Below, piece by piece: positions 4,976 through 13,188 of a stretch of 14,018 bases of DNA. Below the pieces are notes generated by a model that saw only the letters and a list, made by a program, of their open reading frames with translations, ran no database searches and had not been told where the DNA came from. Made by a program: the position numbers and the translations under genes. Within the stretch, counting starts at the first letter, position 1, and every line of letters starts with the position of its first letter. Location of the stretch: assembly GCA_016934645.1 (NCBI GenBank), contig JAFGSL010000434.1:1-14018 (forward strand), read 5' to 3'. Origin of the DNA: Anaerolineae bacterium. Its GTDB lineage: Bacteria > Chloroflexota > Anaerolineae > B4-G1 > SLSP01.

Positions 4976-7078
4976 TTACTCAGCCATAACCTGCGTCAAA
5001 ACCGCTTCTCGTACACTGAAGCAATCGTTGCCGGAGAAGACCAGATAACACGTCGTGCCATCCGCGCTCATCCACTTCGTGGGGAAGCTGCCCATCTCGC
5101 CGGGGCCGCAGTCCCATTCCAGTGTGAAGTAAGCTGTCGTCCACGGTCCCCATGGTTCGGGGGCATCGTAGATCGCAAACCCGCCGTTGAAGCGCGTGTC
5201 CACGTCGAGTTCCGCGCGCTGCTGCCACCAGAGATAGCGTCCCAGCCCGGCATTGTAGCTGATACCCGACCGCCGGCACAATCCTGGGTGCTCGAAAACC
5301 GCACCGCGTCGCGCGATATCGGGCGACCAGACAGGGCTGCCGTTATGGTTGAGGCGTACAAAGAACTCGAAGGCGTCACACTCGCGAATGTGATCCTTGG
5401 GCACACGCGCCAATACCATCCGGTTGGCAGGTTCGTAGGCGCTGTCGGCATCGTGCGAGTAAACGTAGACATAGCCATCGCGTGCCCTCGCGTAGTTTTT
5501 CCCGAAGTTGAGGAACGTGGGACAGCCGAAGCTGGTGGTGAAGCGCCAATCGGCCCACATCCACGTCTGTGCACCATCCACAGACCAGGCAAGCTGTGAA
5601 TTGCCCGTGTTCCGCGCCAGCATGTAGAGGATGCCGTCCACCATCAACATCCCGCTGGCTTTCGCTCCGGTAACGTCGTGGCCTACCCGCTCCCCGCTTT
5701 CCGAGCGGATATTGATGCCCTCGAAGTTGGGGGGTGATCCGATGACCTTCACAAAACCGAGACTCAACACTTTGTCGAGGCAGGGGGCAAAGCCGTACCC
5801 ATCACCGTAGGCGGTGTATTGAGCGTCATTATATGCCCAGGTGATGGGCCAATTGTCGCCGTGAAAGCCCTCGCGCACGATGGTCGAGGGCGGCGACCAG
5901 ACGATCTCCTTGATCACCGAGCTAGGCGGGTACGGCGCGGCATCCGCGTCTTCTGGCAGTTGACCCAGGAAGGCATCCATCAACGGGATGAAAAGGTGCT
6001 TCTCCAGGCCACCCCAAAAGCCTTCGCTTTGTTCGGGAGCGCCGATGGTTGCCCCGTTGCGCACGACGATGAGATCGCGGCACGGCACCACCAGCAGGAT
6101 TTGGTTGCCTGCCCCGGCTCCCGTGAAGACATCGCGCGGCAGCGAAGGCCACACACCGTCGAAGTTGGTCCACCAGCCCAGGCCGGAACCAGGCCGGGGA
6201 TCGCCATCCAAACGCGATGGCAACGGCGTTTTGGCGTAGGCTAGCACTCGCTTCACCCACATACTATCGATGAGTTGCTGGCCATCCCACTGGCCCTGGT
6301 GCAGCATCAGCCGTCCCACGCGGGCCACGGCGCGGGCGGTATAGCTCCCACCGCCCCAGTTCGCCACCATATCGAGGCCATCCACCGTGTACGTCTGCCC
6401 GTAGCCGACCGACCACGCATTTTCTGCTACGCCGATGGGATCCATCACTCGTTCTTTGAGCAACGTGCGCACATCGGGCCAGGGTGTGCCACGCAACGCC
6501 GACGTGATCGCGTATGCCAGCACTGCCATCCCTGGGTTGCTGTAGGCGTAATCCGTGCCCGGCGGGAAGATGACGGGCGCATCGTGAATGGCGATGGAGA
6601 ATGGGTCCGGTTCCCTGCGCCAAAATGCGCCTTTCCACCCCGGCAGCGCCATGTGATGATCGGTCAGCGTCTTGCCTTCCGCCAGTGCCCGCTCGTGGTC
6701 GGCCTGGCTCAATTCGGCATCCTCAATGCCGGAGGAATGTGTCGCCAGGTGGCGGATGGTGATCTGTGACTTGAGTGGATCATCGCGCCACGCAGGGATG
6801 TAGGTACATACCGGTTCGTCGATATCGAGCAGACCATCGTTCAGTGCCAGTGCCAACGATAAGCCACCCACCAGCGCTTTCGCCAACGACGCCGTGTAGT
6901 GCGGCTTGTCGGGACCATGTCCCGCCGCGTACCACTCGTAAACAATCTTGTCCCGGCGGACAACCAACAACGACTTCGTCCCACGCGCCGCCAGCCCATC
7001 GCGCAATGCGTCCAGCCGCGCAACGTCCATGCGCTGATTTTGCGGTGATACAGTCTGCCATACGAATGGCTCGTTCAT
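4976..7078 (-). CDS. Beta-lactamase-fold serine hydrolase fused to a DUF4185 domain
   Basis: 700 residues in two parts. Residues about 15-370 are a class C beta-lactamase/esterase-type serine hydrolase. The SxxK nucleophile motif is Ser64-Leu-Ala-Lys67 and the YxN motif is Tyr179-Ser-Asn181. HLATHSSGI (110-118) and GAGAGNQ (320-326) are also typical; the latter takes the place of the usual KTG/HTG-like strand. Residues about 400-697 resemble DUF4185, a five-bladed propeller-like domain related to carbohydrate-active proteins: WPITWAYNDAQYTAYGDG (410-427), a LSLG repeat, then several Trp/Gly-rich blades. No signal peptide is visible, so the protein looks cytoplasmic. The ATG has GGAGG with an 8-nt spacer. 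It may hydrolyse an amide or ester of a sugar-bearing or peptidic substrate in the cluster's pathway. The exact substrate is unknown. Confidence 0.85.
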   Translation of the reverse strand: MNEPFVWQTVSPQNQRMDVARLDALRDGLAARGTKSLLVVRRDKIVYEWYAAGHGPDKPHYTASLAKALVGGLSLALALNDGLLDIDEPVCTYIPAWRDDPLKSQITIRHLATHSSGIEDAELSQADHERALAEGKTLTDHHMALPGWKGAFWRREPDPFSIAIHDAPVIFPPGTDYAYSNPGMAVLAYAITSALRGTPWPDVRTLLKERVMDPIGVAENAWSVGYGQTYTVDGLDMVANWGGGSYTARAVARVGRLMLHQGQWDGQQLIDSMWVKRVLAYAKTPLPSRLDGDPRPGSGLGWWTNFDGVWPSLPRDVFTGAGAGNQILLVVPCRDLIVVRNGATIGAPEQSEGFWGGLEKHLFIPLMDAFLGQLPEDADAAPYPPSSVIKEIVWSPPSTIVREGFHGDNWPITWAYNDAQYTAYGDGYGFAPCLDKVLSLGFVKVIGSPPNFEGINIRSESGERVGHDVTGAKASGMLMVDGILYMLARNTGNSQLAWSVDGAQTWMWADWRFTTSFGCPTFLNFGKNYARARDGYVYVYSHDADSAYEPANRMVLARVPKDHIRECDAFEFFVRLNHNGSPVWSPDIARRGAVFEHPGLCRRSGISYNAGLGRYLWWQQRAELDVDTRFNGGFAIYDAPEPWGPWTTAYFTLEWDCGPGEMGSFPTKWMSADGTTCYLVFSGNDCFSVREAVLTQVMAE

Positions 7079-7127
7079 CGTTCACGCCTCCATTGAAAAT
7101 ATAGAAGCAAGACCCAGAGCTATTCCT

Positions 7128-7460
7128 TTACCGATAGTCTTCCCGCACCGGGTAGAAGACGTCGATGAGCGTACACTGCGTGATCGCCCGGCCCGAATGT
7201 TGGGCGTGCGGCGGGATGACGCAGGCCGTCCCCGGTTCCAGCCGGTAGGGCACGCCATTCACCGTCAACTCGAACGTGCCCTCAATGGCGTTCGTAACCT
7301 GCTCGTGTGGATGCGAGTGCGCGCCGAGGGTACTGCCGGGTGCGAACTCCCAGTATGCGAGCGTTATGTGATCCGTGTGGATGAAGCGTGCTTCGGCATT
7401 AGGGATCAAATCTTTGGGTTCAATGTCTGATAATTTCACAAACCGTGCTTGATCTTCCAT
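7128..7460 (-). CDS. Small single-domain cupin protein
   Basis: 110 residues, one cupin_2 barrel. Metal-binding motif 1 gives His48, His50 and Glu53 (GAHSHPHE), and motif 2 gives His88 in PPHAQHS. The full ligand set for a divalent metal is therefore present. Such small cupins act as isomerases, dioxygenases or KdgF-like sugar-ring openers, and sequence alone does not choose between these. The gene lies 24 nt after the FAD oxidoreductase and 49 nt before the serine hydrolase, so it is most likely an enzyme of the same pathway. A regulator role is less likely because there is no DNA-binding domain. Confidence 0.88.
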   Translation of the reverse strand: MEDQARFVKLSDIEPKDLIPNAEARFIHTDHITLAYWEFAPGSTLGAHSHPHEQVTNAIEGTFELTVNGVPYRLEPGTACVIPPHAQHSGRAITQCTLIDVFYPVREDYR

Positions 7461-7484
7461 TTTTCCCTCCGTGATGAAAGCGTA

Positions 7485-8789
7485 CTAAAGTGTGACGCCC
7501 ATATCTCGTAGCGTCGCTTGTAACTTTGTGATGTTTAATTGCCGGGGCGTGACGCCTTGCGCGCTACACAGCGCTGCTGCGACGCCCGCTGCTTGCCCGA
7601 CCGCCATCATGTTGCCCATACTCTTGCCTGCCGCGTGCCCCAGGAATGTCGCGGAACCGCATCGCCCGGCAACGAGCAGGTTTTCTACGTTAGTCGGTAG
7701 CAGGCTGCGATACGGATACCCGAACCCGGAGTGCATCTCGCCGACGAAAAGTTGGTTGGCATCGATGGCCCCGTATTTGCGGGCGACCACGTCATCAAAA
7801 GTTGGACCGGTGCGGGCGTCTTCCACGGTGAGTACGTACTCGCCGACGAGACGCCGTGTATCACGCACGCCGACAGTCGCGCCGGCCCGCGCAAGGTGGC
7901 AATCTTCCAGGCCGGGAATTTGCTTTTCGCGTGCCAAGCGCACGAAATTCACCGCCACCTGGATACCCGCGCGCTCGGCGACGGTCATCTCGCCAGGCTG
8001 TGTCGCATCGATGTTGCCCAGGTCGCGCCACGCGCCATTGTTGACGTTGACCACACCGGGGATCGTCGTGCGGTCGAAAGCATACCATGCAGCGATGGCA
8101 TAGCCTTCAGCAGCGGCTTCGTCGAGGATGGTTTTGTAGCGTTCGTGTTCTTCTTCCAGGAAAGCGAAGAAGCGTGCTGTGTCCACGTTCGCCAACGCAA
8201 AGACCAGCGACACGGGCATGTGCCGACCGTCCTCTTCGCGGCCCTCCACCATTTTCGCCCCTGCAAAATAGGCCACGTCGCCATCGCCTGTAGCGTCCAC
8301 GACAACCTTTGCCTTGAACGTGTGTTGCTGCCCTTTGTGCGTGCACACGACTCCGGTCACGGCATTGCCATCCATCACTACGCTTGTCATCGGGCTGTAG
8401 AGCCGGTAATGGCAGCCGACTTCTTCCAGCGCTTCAAAGCACGCCAGCCGCAGGTATTCCGGGTGGACGTTGAGACCGTCGCCGTTGATGAAGTCTTCTT
8501 TGCCAGGGATAGACGCGACGACGCCGCGCTCCCTGATTTTCTCTACAAGGAGATCATGCGCGCCACCGCGCGGTCCGCCGTTGAGCAGCAGGCGGTTCAT
8601 AGGCATCCACATCGCGATTGATGCCACGCCACCGAAGAAGCTGTGCGCTTCCAGCAGCAGCGTCCGCGCGCCGTTCAATGCTGCACCCAGCGCGGCTCCC
8701 ATCCCCGCCGGACCACCTCCGGCGATGATGACATCAAATGTGCTATCCTGTAACGGAATCATCTTTTCAAGCTCGTCACGTGACTGCAT
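7485..8789 (-). CDS. FAD-dependent oxidoreductase (FAD_oxidored family)
   Basis: 434 residues. The N-terminal FAD-binding Rossmann motif is IIAGGGPAGMGAALGAA (21-37), with acidic Glu47 closing the first beta-alpha-beta unit, then FFGGVAS (51-57). A second FAD contact is VVVDATGDGDVA (about 167-178), and the C-terminal GRCGSATFLGHAAGKS segment is typical of the FAD_oxidored (PF12831) group, which includes thiazole-synthase-like and fumarate-reductase-like folds. The ATG has AGGAG with a 6- to 7-nt spacer. It follows the amidohydrolase by 35 nt. The substrate is not evident; oxidation or reduction of the deaminated product of the upstream gene is one reading. No signal peptide is present. Confidence 0.88.
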   Translation of the reverse strand: MQSRDELEKMIPLQDSTFDVIIAGGGPAGMGAALGAALNGARTLLLEAHSFFGGVASIAMWMPMNRLLLNGGPRGGAHDLLVEKIRERGVVASIPGKEDFINGDGLNVHPEYLRLACFEALEEVGCHYRLYSPMTSVVMDGNAVTGVVCTHKGQQHTFKAKVVVDATGDGDVAYFAGAKMVEGREEDGRHMPVSLVFALANVDTARFFAFLEEEHERYKTILDEAAAEGYAIAAWYAFDRTTIPGVVNVNNGAWRDLGNIDATQPGEMTVAERAGIQVAVNFVRLAREKQIPGLEDCHLARAGATVGVRDTRRLVGEYVLTVEDARTGPTFDDVVARKYGAIDANQLFVGEMHSGFGYPYRSLLPTNVENLLVAGRCGSATFLGHAAGKSMGNMMAVGQAAGVAAALCSAQGVTPRQLNITKLQATLRDMGVTL

Positions 8790-8824
8790 AAAGTTCTCCT
8801 GATTTTAGATGTGCTCCATGCTCC

Positions 8825-10156
8825 TCAGGCTGCATACGACCGCAGGGAGCTCATCGGTTTGCCCACCATACGGAAGGCCCGGCACTCGGCTTCCCAACGG
8901 ATGCGTTCGATGTCGAGTGTGAGGAACTCGCCCTGGCGATAGAGCAGCTTTCCGTCGCACCAGACGTAGGCTACGTCGCCGGGATGGGCGGTGTAGACGA
9001 TGCCCGCCGCCAGGTCGTGCCGGGGAATCCAGTGTGGGGCGGTGGTATTCAACAACAGCAGATCGGCGGGGCGGCCCGGCGCAATGACACCGCTTTCCGG
9101 GAATCCCAACGCTGCCGCCGAAGTCTGCGCCGTCATGCGAAGCACCATTGTGCGCGGGAAAACTTCGGGATCACGCAGCGCGCCTTTCCAGTACAGGCCC
9201 GTCAGGCGCATGATCTCCAGCATATTGAAGTCGCTATTGGAGGCGGGGCCGTCGGTGGCAAGGCCCACGCGCATTCCGCGCGCCAGCATCTCCGGCAGTG
9301 GCGGCATCGCCATACCGAGTTTCTGGTAGGTCTTGGGTGTGTGGGCGACGTAAGCATTTTTACTAGCGAGAAGGGCCTGATCCTCCGGCGTGGCGGCGTT
9401 GCAGTGCGCGACCAGGGTGGGGCGCGGCAAATCGAACAGCCCCAGTTTGTCGACGTAGGCCGGCGGCGTGAGACCGTGGCGCTCCAACGAGTTGCGCACT
9501 TGTTCGTCAGATTCGCTCAGGTGGAAGTGCGCGCCCACGCCCACACGCTGCGCCTCTGCGACGAAGCGTCGCAACACGGCGATCGGCGTCATGTACGGCG
9601 AATGGGGCCCCATTGCCGTGTGGATGCGCCCGTCAGCCGCGCCATCGAAGGCTTCGACGAAGGCGACGGTTTCCTCGAACGAGACGCCGCCGACCTCCTT
9701 GTCATCGCCAATGCCAAAGTGGCACCACGCGAGCAATGCCTTCATGCCGTTGTCAGCCACCACCTCAGCGACTTTGTCCATCCAGAAGTAGTGATCGGCA
9801 AAGCCCACCACGCCGCAGCGGATCATCTCGGCGGCGGCGAGGGCGGCGCCCCAGGTGATGTCGTCGGCTTCGAGAGCCGATTCCGCCACCCAGATTTTCT
9901 CGTTGAGCCAGCGTTCGAAGGGCAAATCCTCGGCCCAACCGCGCTCCAGCGTCATAGCGGCGTGGCAGTGCGCGTTGAAGAAGGCGGGCAGTGCGACCAT
10001 CTCGCGCCCGTCAATGATCTCATCGGGGATGAAGTCTGGCGGAGTCTGTCCCACCGCGAGGATACGTTGATCTTCCAGCACGAGGTCAACATCCGGCAAA
10101 ATGCGGTCTTCCGCGTCCAAGGTCACTACGGTCGTGTTTTTGATGCGTGTGCGCAT
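8825..10156 (-). CDS. TRZ/ATZ-family amidohydrolase, MTA/SAH deaminase-like
   Basis: 443 residues with a TIM-barrel metallo-hydrolase core. Zinc ligands by motif are His63 and His65 (NAHCH), His212 (HFHLSE) with catalytic Glu215, His251 (VAHCN) and Asp302 (ATDGPASN). The stretch HAAMTLERGWAEDLPFERWL is close to 5-methylthioadenosine/S-adenosylhomocysteine deaminases and related chlorohydrolases that remove an amino group from a heterocycle. The start at 10156 is chosen because AGGAG lies 7 nt before this ATG. An in-frame upstream start at 10213 would add 19 residues from repeat-rich intergenic DNA and has no support. It is the first gene of the six-gene cluster. Deamination of a purine- or triazine-like ring is the probable reaction class, but the true substrate is unproven. 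Confidence 0.9.
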   Translation of the reverse strand: MRTRIKNTTVVTLDAEDRILPDVDLVLEDQRILAVGQTPPDFIPDEIIDGREMVALPAFFNAHCHAAMTLERGWAEDLPFERWLNEKIWVAESALEADDITWGAALAAAEMIRCGVVGFADHYFWMDKVAEVVADNGMKALLAWCHFGIGDDKEVGGVSFEETVAFVEAFDGAADGRIHTAMGPHSPYMTPIAVLRRFVAEAQRVGVGAHFHLSESDEQVRNSLERHGLTPPAYVDKLGLFDLPRPTLVAHCNAATPEDQALLASKNAYVAHTPKTYQKLGMAMPPLPEMLARGMRVGLATDGPASNSDFNMLEIMRLTGLYWKGALRDPEVFPRTMVLRMTAQTSAAALGFPESGVIAPGRPADLLLLNTTAPHWIPRHDLAAGIVYTAHPGDVAYVWCDGKLLYRQGEFLTLDIERIRWEAECRAFRMVGKPMSSLRSYAA

Positions 10157-10208
10157 AGGTATTCTCCTGCTTGATAGACAGCCACGGAGTGAATATCTCC
10201 TGCAGAGC

Positions 10209-10259
10209 CGCAAAGACGCAGAGTTTCAAAAATTCACTTGGCGACTCTGCGTCTTTGCG
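10209..10259. repeat. Intergenic inverted repeat with 16-bp arms
   Basis: CGCAAAGACGCAGAGT (10209-10224) and ACTCTGCGTCTTTGCG (10244-10259) are perfect complements around a 19-nt loop. Neither strand has a following U-tract, so it does not look like a rho-independent terminator. The CGCAAAGACGCAGAG core resembles palindromic repeats dispersed between genes in many environmental bacterial genomes. It lies about 50 nt upstream of the amidohydrolase start and would be in that transcript's leader if the promoter is further right. Confidence 0.75.
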
Positions 10260-10292
10260 CGAGAATTGACAACTTGGCTAATTCAAAGTGCT

Positions 10293-10317
10293 TTTATCGG
10301 TGACATAAAACGATAAA
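10293..10317. promoter_or_regulatory. Short inverted repeat downstream of the GH3 gene
   Basis: TTTATCG (10293-10299) and CGATAAA (10311-10317) form a 7-bp inverted repeat with an 11-nt AT-rich loop, starting 10 nt after the beta-glucosidase stop. It could be a weak terminator for that gene or an operator for the amidohydrolase cluster. The low GC content and missing U-tract leave this open. No clear promoter for the cluster was found in this interval. Confidence 0.35.
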
Positions 10318-10326
10318 CATCCCGGC

Positions 10327-12609
10327 TCATTCGAGCTGCCGGACTTGCTGGAGCAGTCCATTGACGATCTCTTCGGGTGTGGCAGGCAGGGCCGCATCCT
10401 GGAAGTGGAGGACGCTCATCAAGGTCATATCCATCAACATACTTGTCGTGTCTATGCCAATCATCTGATCGGCGTCCGACTCCCCGCCCAGGGCCTCGCC
10501 AAATCCCGCCATCATCTGCTGGAACATCGGTTCAAAGACGACCTTGCCGCGCGGGTCTTGCATCCAATCGCGGATGGTGGATTCCGTATTGAGCAGTGAC
10601 GGCAGTTCCTGCGTGGACTGCAGTTCGATGGTTTGTGTGCAGCGGATGTCCGCGGAAGATGTGCCGATCAGAATGTCAAACTCGCCGTCCTCCGTAATCC
10701 ACTGCCCATAGCCGGAGTGATAGAAGGCGAAGGCGCGGAAATCGAGCGGGATGGTCACGGTTTTGGTTTCCCCTGGTTGGAGTTCGATCTTGGCGAAACC
10801 TTTCAGCTCCTTGTATGGGCGGACCAAAGCGGATTTGTGGTCGTGAACATAAACCTGCACCACTTCTTTGCCGGTTACAGGCCCGGTGTTGGTCACATCG
10901 ACCGTCATGGTTACCCCATCAGTATCTTGGAAGAAGGTGGCGGAGACAGTCGGGTTGCTGTAGGCGAAAGTTGTATAGCTGCCGCCGTAACCAAAGGGGA
11001 ATTGTACGGGGATTTGCTTGGCCTCGTAGTAGCGGTAACCGATGAACAGCCCTTCACCGTAGGTCACTTTTCCGTTTTCACCCGGATAATTGAGATAGGC
11101 TGGAGTGTCGGCCAGTTTCACCGGGAATGTCTCGGCCAGCTTGCCGCTGGGGTTCATCTTGCCGAAAAGGATATCGGCGATGGCCCCGCCACCTGCCTGC
11201 CCCATGGTCCAGGCTTCAAGCACGGCGCTGACATGGGCGATCCATTCGCCCACCACCACCGCCGAACCGTTGTTCAGAATCACCACGGTTTTGGGCTGGG
11301 CGTCACCGACGACCTTGATCAGGGCGACTTGCTGTGCGGTCAGATCAAGATCGGCGCGGTCGTAGCCTTCGGAGTCCTTGTAGGTTGGTAGCGCGATGTA
11401 AAGCAGGGCGACCTCTGCCTTGCCGGCAACGCTCACGGCCTGGTCAATCAAATCCTGGCGGAATTGGTCATCGGCCGGGTAGCCCTCAGCGTAGATCAGC
11501 TCAGTATTCTTGGCATACTGTTGAAGCTCCTTGATCGGCAAGGCGACCATAGTGGGATTGATGTGCGAGCTGCCGCCGCCCTGGAAATGCGGTGATTCAG
11601 CCGCGCGACCAATCACGGCAATGCGCGTGAGGTCGTCTTTCAAGGGCAGAACGCCGTTGTTTTTGAGCAATACCATCCCTTCGGCGGCGACCTTACGAGC
11701 CAGAGCGTTGTGAGCCTGTTGGTCAAATGCGTCACCCTTGGTCGTTTCCGCCGCTTTGAACGCGATTCTGAGGATGCGCCTGACCGACTCATCCAGCACG
11801 GCTTCATCCAGCATTCCGTCTTGGACGGCCTTGATCACGGCCTGCACACGGTTCGGCTTTGGCCCAGGCATTTCCAGGTCGAGGCCGCCGTTAAGGGAGG
11901 CAACTCGGTTGTGGACGGCGCCCCAATCTGACATAACCAATCCTTCAAATCCCCACGTATCTTTCAGAATATCCACCAGTAACCAATGATGCTCGGAGCA
12001 GTAGGTGCCGTTGAGCTTGTTATAGGCACACATGACCGTCCAGGGCTTGCCTTTCTTGACAGCCTTTTCAAAGCCAGCCAGGTAGATTTCATGCATCGTG
12101 CGTTCATCGACTTCCGCGCTGATCGAAAAGCGTTGGTATTCCTGATTGTTGAACGCAAAATGTTTGAGTGACGCACCCACACCCCCGCTCTGCATACCCT
12201 CAATCAGGCTGGCCGCCATTTCGCCGCCCAGGTATGGATCTTCGGAAAAGTATTCGAAGTTGCGGCCGCACAGCGGGGTTCGCTTCATATTGTTGCCCGG
12301 GCCAAGCAGCACGCCCACCCCCAGCGCGTTAGCTTCTTCTGCCAGGGCCTGGCCCATTTCGTGCACCAACTCGATGTCCCACGTACAGGCCAGACTTGAC
12401 GCCGTGGGGAAGCAGGTTGCCGGATGGCTGAGTGAGCCAATTTTGTTGATGTCAATGGGATGACGCACGCCGTGTGGTCCATCAGAGACCACCAACGCGG
12501 GCACGTCCAGGTGCGGAATGGCTGTGGTGGCCCAGGGACCTTCTCCTGTACACAGGGCCGCCTTTTCTTCTAGCGTCATTTGTTGGATGATGGATTCAAT
12601 ATCTGCCAT
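10327..12609 (-). CDS. Glycoside hydrolase family 3 beta-glucosidase
   Basis: 760 residues. The order is the GH3 N-terminal barrel (about 10-285), the alpha/beta C-terminal domain (about 310-545), the fibronectin type III-like domain (about 567-650), then an unassigned tail (about 665-760). The nucleophile is Asp228 in VMSDWGAVH. The acid/base is probably Glu414 in KDSEGYDRADLDL. Substrate-site motifs GRNFEYFSEDPYLGG (115-129) and KHFAFNNQE (149-157) are intact. No PA14 insertion and no signal peptide are seen, so it should act in the cytoplasm on imported beta-glucosides or other oligosaccharides. The ATG has AAAGGAG with a 6-nt spacer. It is transcribed alone: a hairpin lies upstream and a short inverted repeat downstream. 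Exact sugar specificity cannot be assigned. Confidence 0.93.
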   Translation of the reverse strand: MADIESIIQQMTLEEKAALCTGEGPWATTAIPHLDVPALVVSDGPHGVRHPIDINKIGSLSHPATCFPTASSLACTWDIELVHEMGQALAEEANALGVGVLLGPGNNMKRTPLCGRNFEYFSEDPYLGGEMAASLIEGMQSGGVGASLKHFAFNNQEYQRFSISAEVDERTMHEIYLAGFEKAVKKGKPWTVMCAYNKLNGTYCSEHHWLLVDILKDTWGFEGLVMSDWGAVHNRVASLNGGLDLEMPGPKPNRVQAVIKAVQDGMLDEAVLDESVRRILRIAFKAAETTKGDAFDQQAHNALARKVAAEGMVLLKNNGVLPLKDDLTRIAVIGRAAESPHFQGGGSSHINPTMVALPIKELQQYAKNTELIYAEGYPADDQFRQDLIDQAVSVAGKAEVALLYIALPTYKDSEGYDRADLDLTAQQVALIKVVGDAQPKTVVILNNGSAVVVGEWIAHVSAVLEAWTMGQAGGGAIADILFGKMNPSGKLAETFPVKLADTPAYLNYPGENGKVTYGEGLFIGYRYYEAKQIPVQFPFGYGGSYTTFAYSNPTVSATFFQDTDGVTMTVDVTNTGPVTGKEVVQVYVHDHKSALVRPYKELKGFAKIELQPGETKTVTIPLDFRAFAFYHSGYGQWITEDGEFDILIGTSSADIRCTQTIELQSTQELPSLLNTESTIRDWMQDPRGKVVFEPMFQQMMAGFGEALGGESDADQMIGIDTTSMLMDMTLMSVLHFQDAALPATPEEIVNGLLQQVRQLE

Positions 12610-12634
12610 AGGGAACTCCTTTCTAAAGTACGGG

Positions 12635-12640
12635 ATTATA
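12635..12640 (-). promoter_or_regulatory. Possible -10 box for the GH3 gene
   Basis: TATAAT on the minus strand lies 26 nt before the beta-glucosidase ATG, leaving a leader of about 19 nt. No acceptable -35 hexamer is found 16-18 bp upstream, so this needs an activator or is chance. Confidence 0.35.
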
Positions 12641-12720
12641 AACTATTCCAGTGATAGGATGTGCAGAACGAAACAATCAAACCATACATCCATTCGCAGG
12701 TTTCGCAAGTATCAGATAAT

Positions 12721-12744
12721 CCCCCACCTGGTACCGGGTGGGGG
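12721..12744 (-). terminator. GC-rich hairpin after the membrane-protein pair
   Basis: CCCCCACC (12721-12728) pairs perfectly with GGTGGGGG (12737-12744) around an 8-nt loop. On the minus strand it follows the stop of the 133-residue membrane protein by about 42 nt and continues as ATTATCT, a poor U-tract. It is a likely terminator for the preceding pair and also bounds the regulatory region of the GH3 gene. Confidence 0.6.
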
Positions 12745-12786
12745 AGCTAATACACCGATCGCAAAACCTAGAGAGATCCCAGTATC

Positions 12787-13188
12787 TCAGAATTTGGGCC
12801 AGCGCAATACGAGGACTGCCGCCAAAATGGCGACGTTGATCAAAATGCCGATAATCCCCTGATCATCCAGCTGTTGCAAGTACCCATTCCACATGAGGAT
12901 ATAAAGCACGGCGGAGAGCACCGCTGCCCCTACGACGAGTAAGCGCCACCAGTCTTGTCCGGCTAGTATGCCTACGCCGCCTGCTACAAAACCCATGGCT
13001 GCCAATACCAACAGCACCCCCGCCAGTTTCCGGGTGGTTACATCGCCCAAAAGTCTCGAAAACGCCCACGCACCATCGGGCCAAACCAGTCCGGGTTGAA
13101 GCTCGAAGAATCTCTGCCTCTGTCCCAGATACAACAAATGTACCAGGCCGTGTAACACCATGAACACACCAACGATGATTTTAAGCAC
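12787..13188 (-). CDS. Small four-helix membrane protein of unknown function
   Basis: 133 residues, mostly hydrophobic, with four predicted membrane segments (about 1-21, 54-76, 82-100, 111-129). The first holds HGLVHLLY, with two histidines inside or beside the helix. I do not recognise the family. The start is GTG (13186-13188) and overlaps the end of the upstream membrane-protein gene by 8 nt, with GAAGG as ribosome-binding site. The two are therefore co-translated and perhaps form one complex. A hairpin follows the stop. Confidence 0.8.
   Translation of the reverse strand: MLKIIVGVFMVLHGLVHLLYLGQRQRFFELQPGLVWPDGAWAFSRLLGDVTTRKLAGVLLVLAAMGFVAGGVGILAGQDWWRLLVVGAAVLSAVLYILMWNGYLQQLDDQGIIGILINVAILAAVLVLRWPKF

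Noticed and set aside
7731..8621. Plus-strand reading frame of 296 codons
   Set aside because: It mirrors the FAD oxidoreductase, whose nucleotide-binding motifs are clear; it is a shadow caused by GC-rich codon use.
8984..10174. Long plus-strand reading frame (396 codons)
   Set aside because: It is antisense to the amidohydrolase gene, which has all metal-ligand motifs and a good ribosome-binding site; the opposite frame has no recognisable domain.
10157..10213. Upstream start for the amidohydrolase
   Set aside because: It would add 19 residues (Arg/Cys-rich) from the repeat-containing intergenic DNA; the ATG at 10156 has AGGAG at proper spacing and begins the normal family N-terminus.
10271..10300. 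Plus-strand TTGACA-like promoter near 10266
   Set aside because: No good -10 box at the right spacing and no plus-strand gene downstream.
10293..10317. Second ArsR operator
   Set aside because: The half-sites TTTATCG/CGATAAA differ from TATCGTA and have an 11-bp rather than 4-bp spacer.
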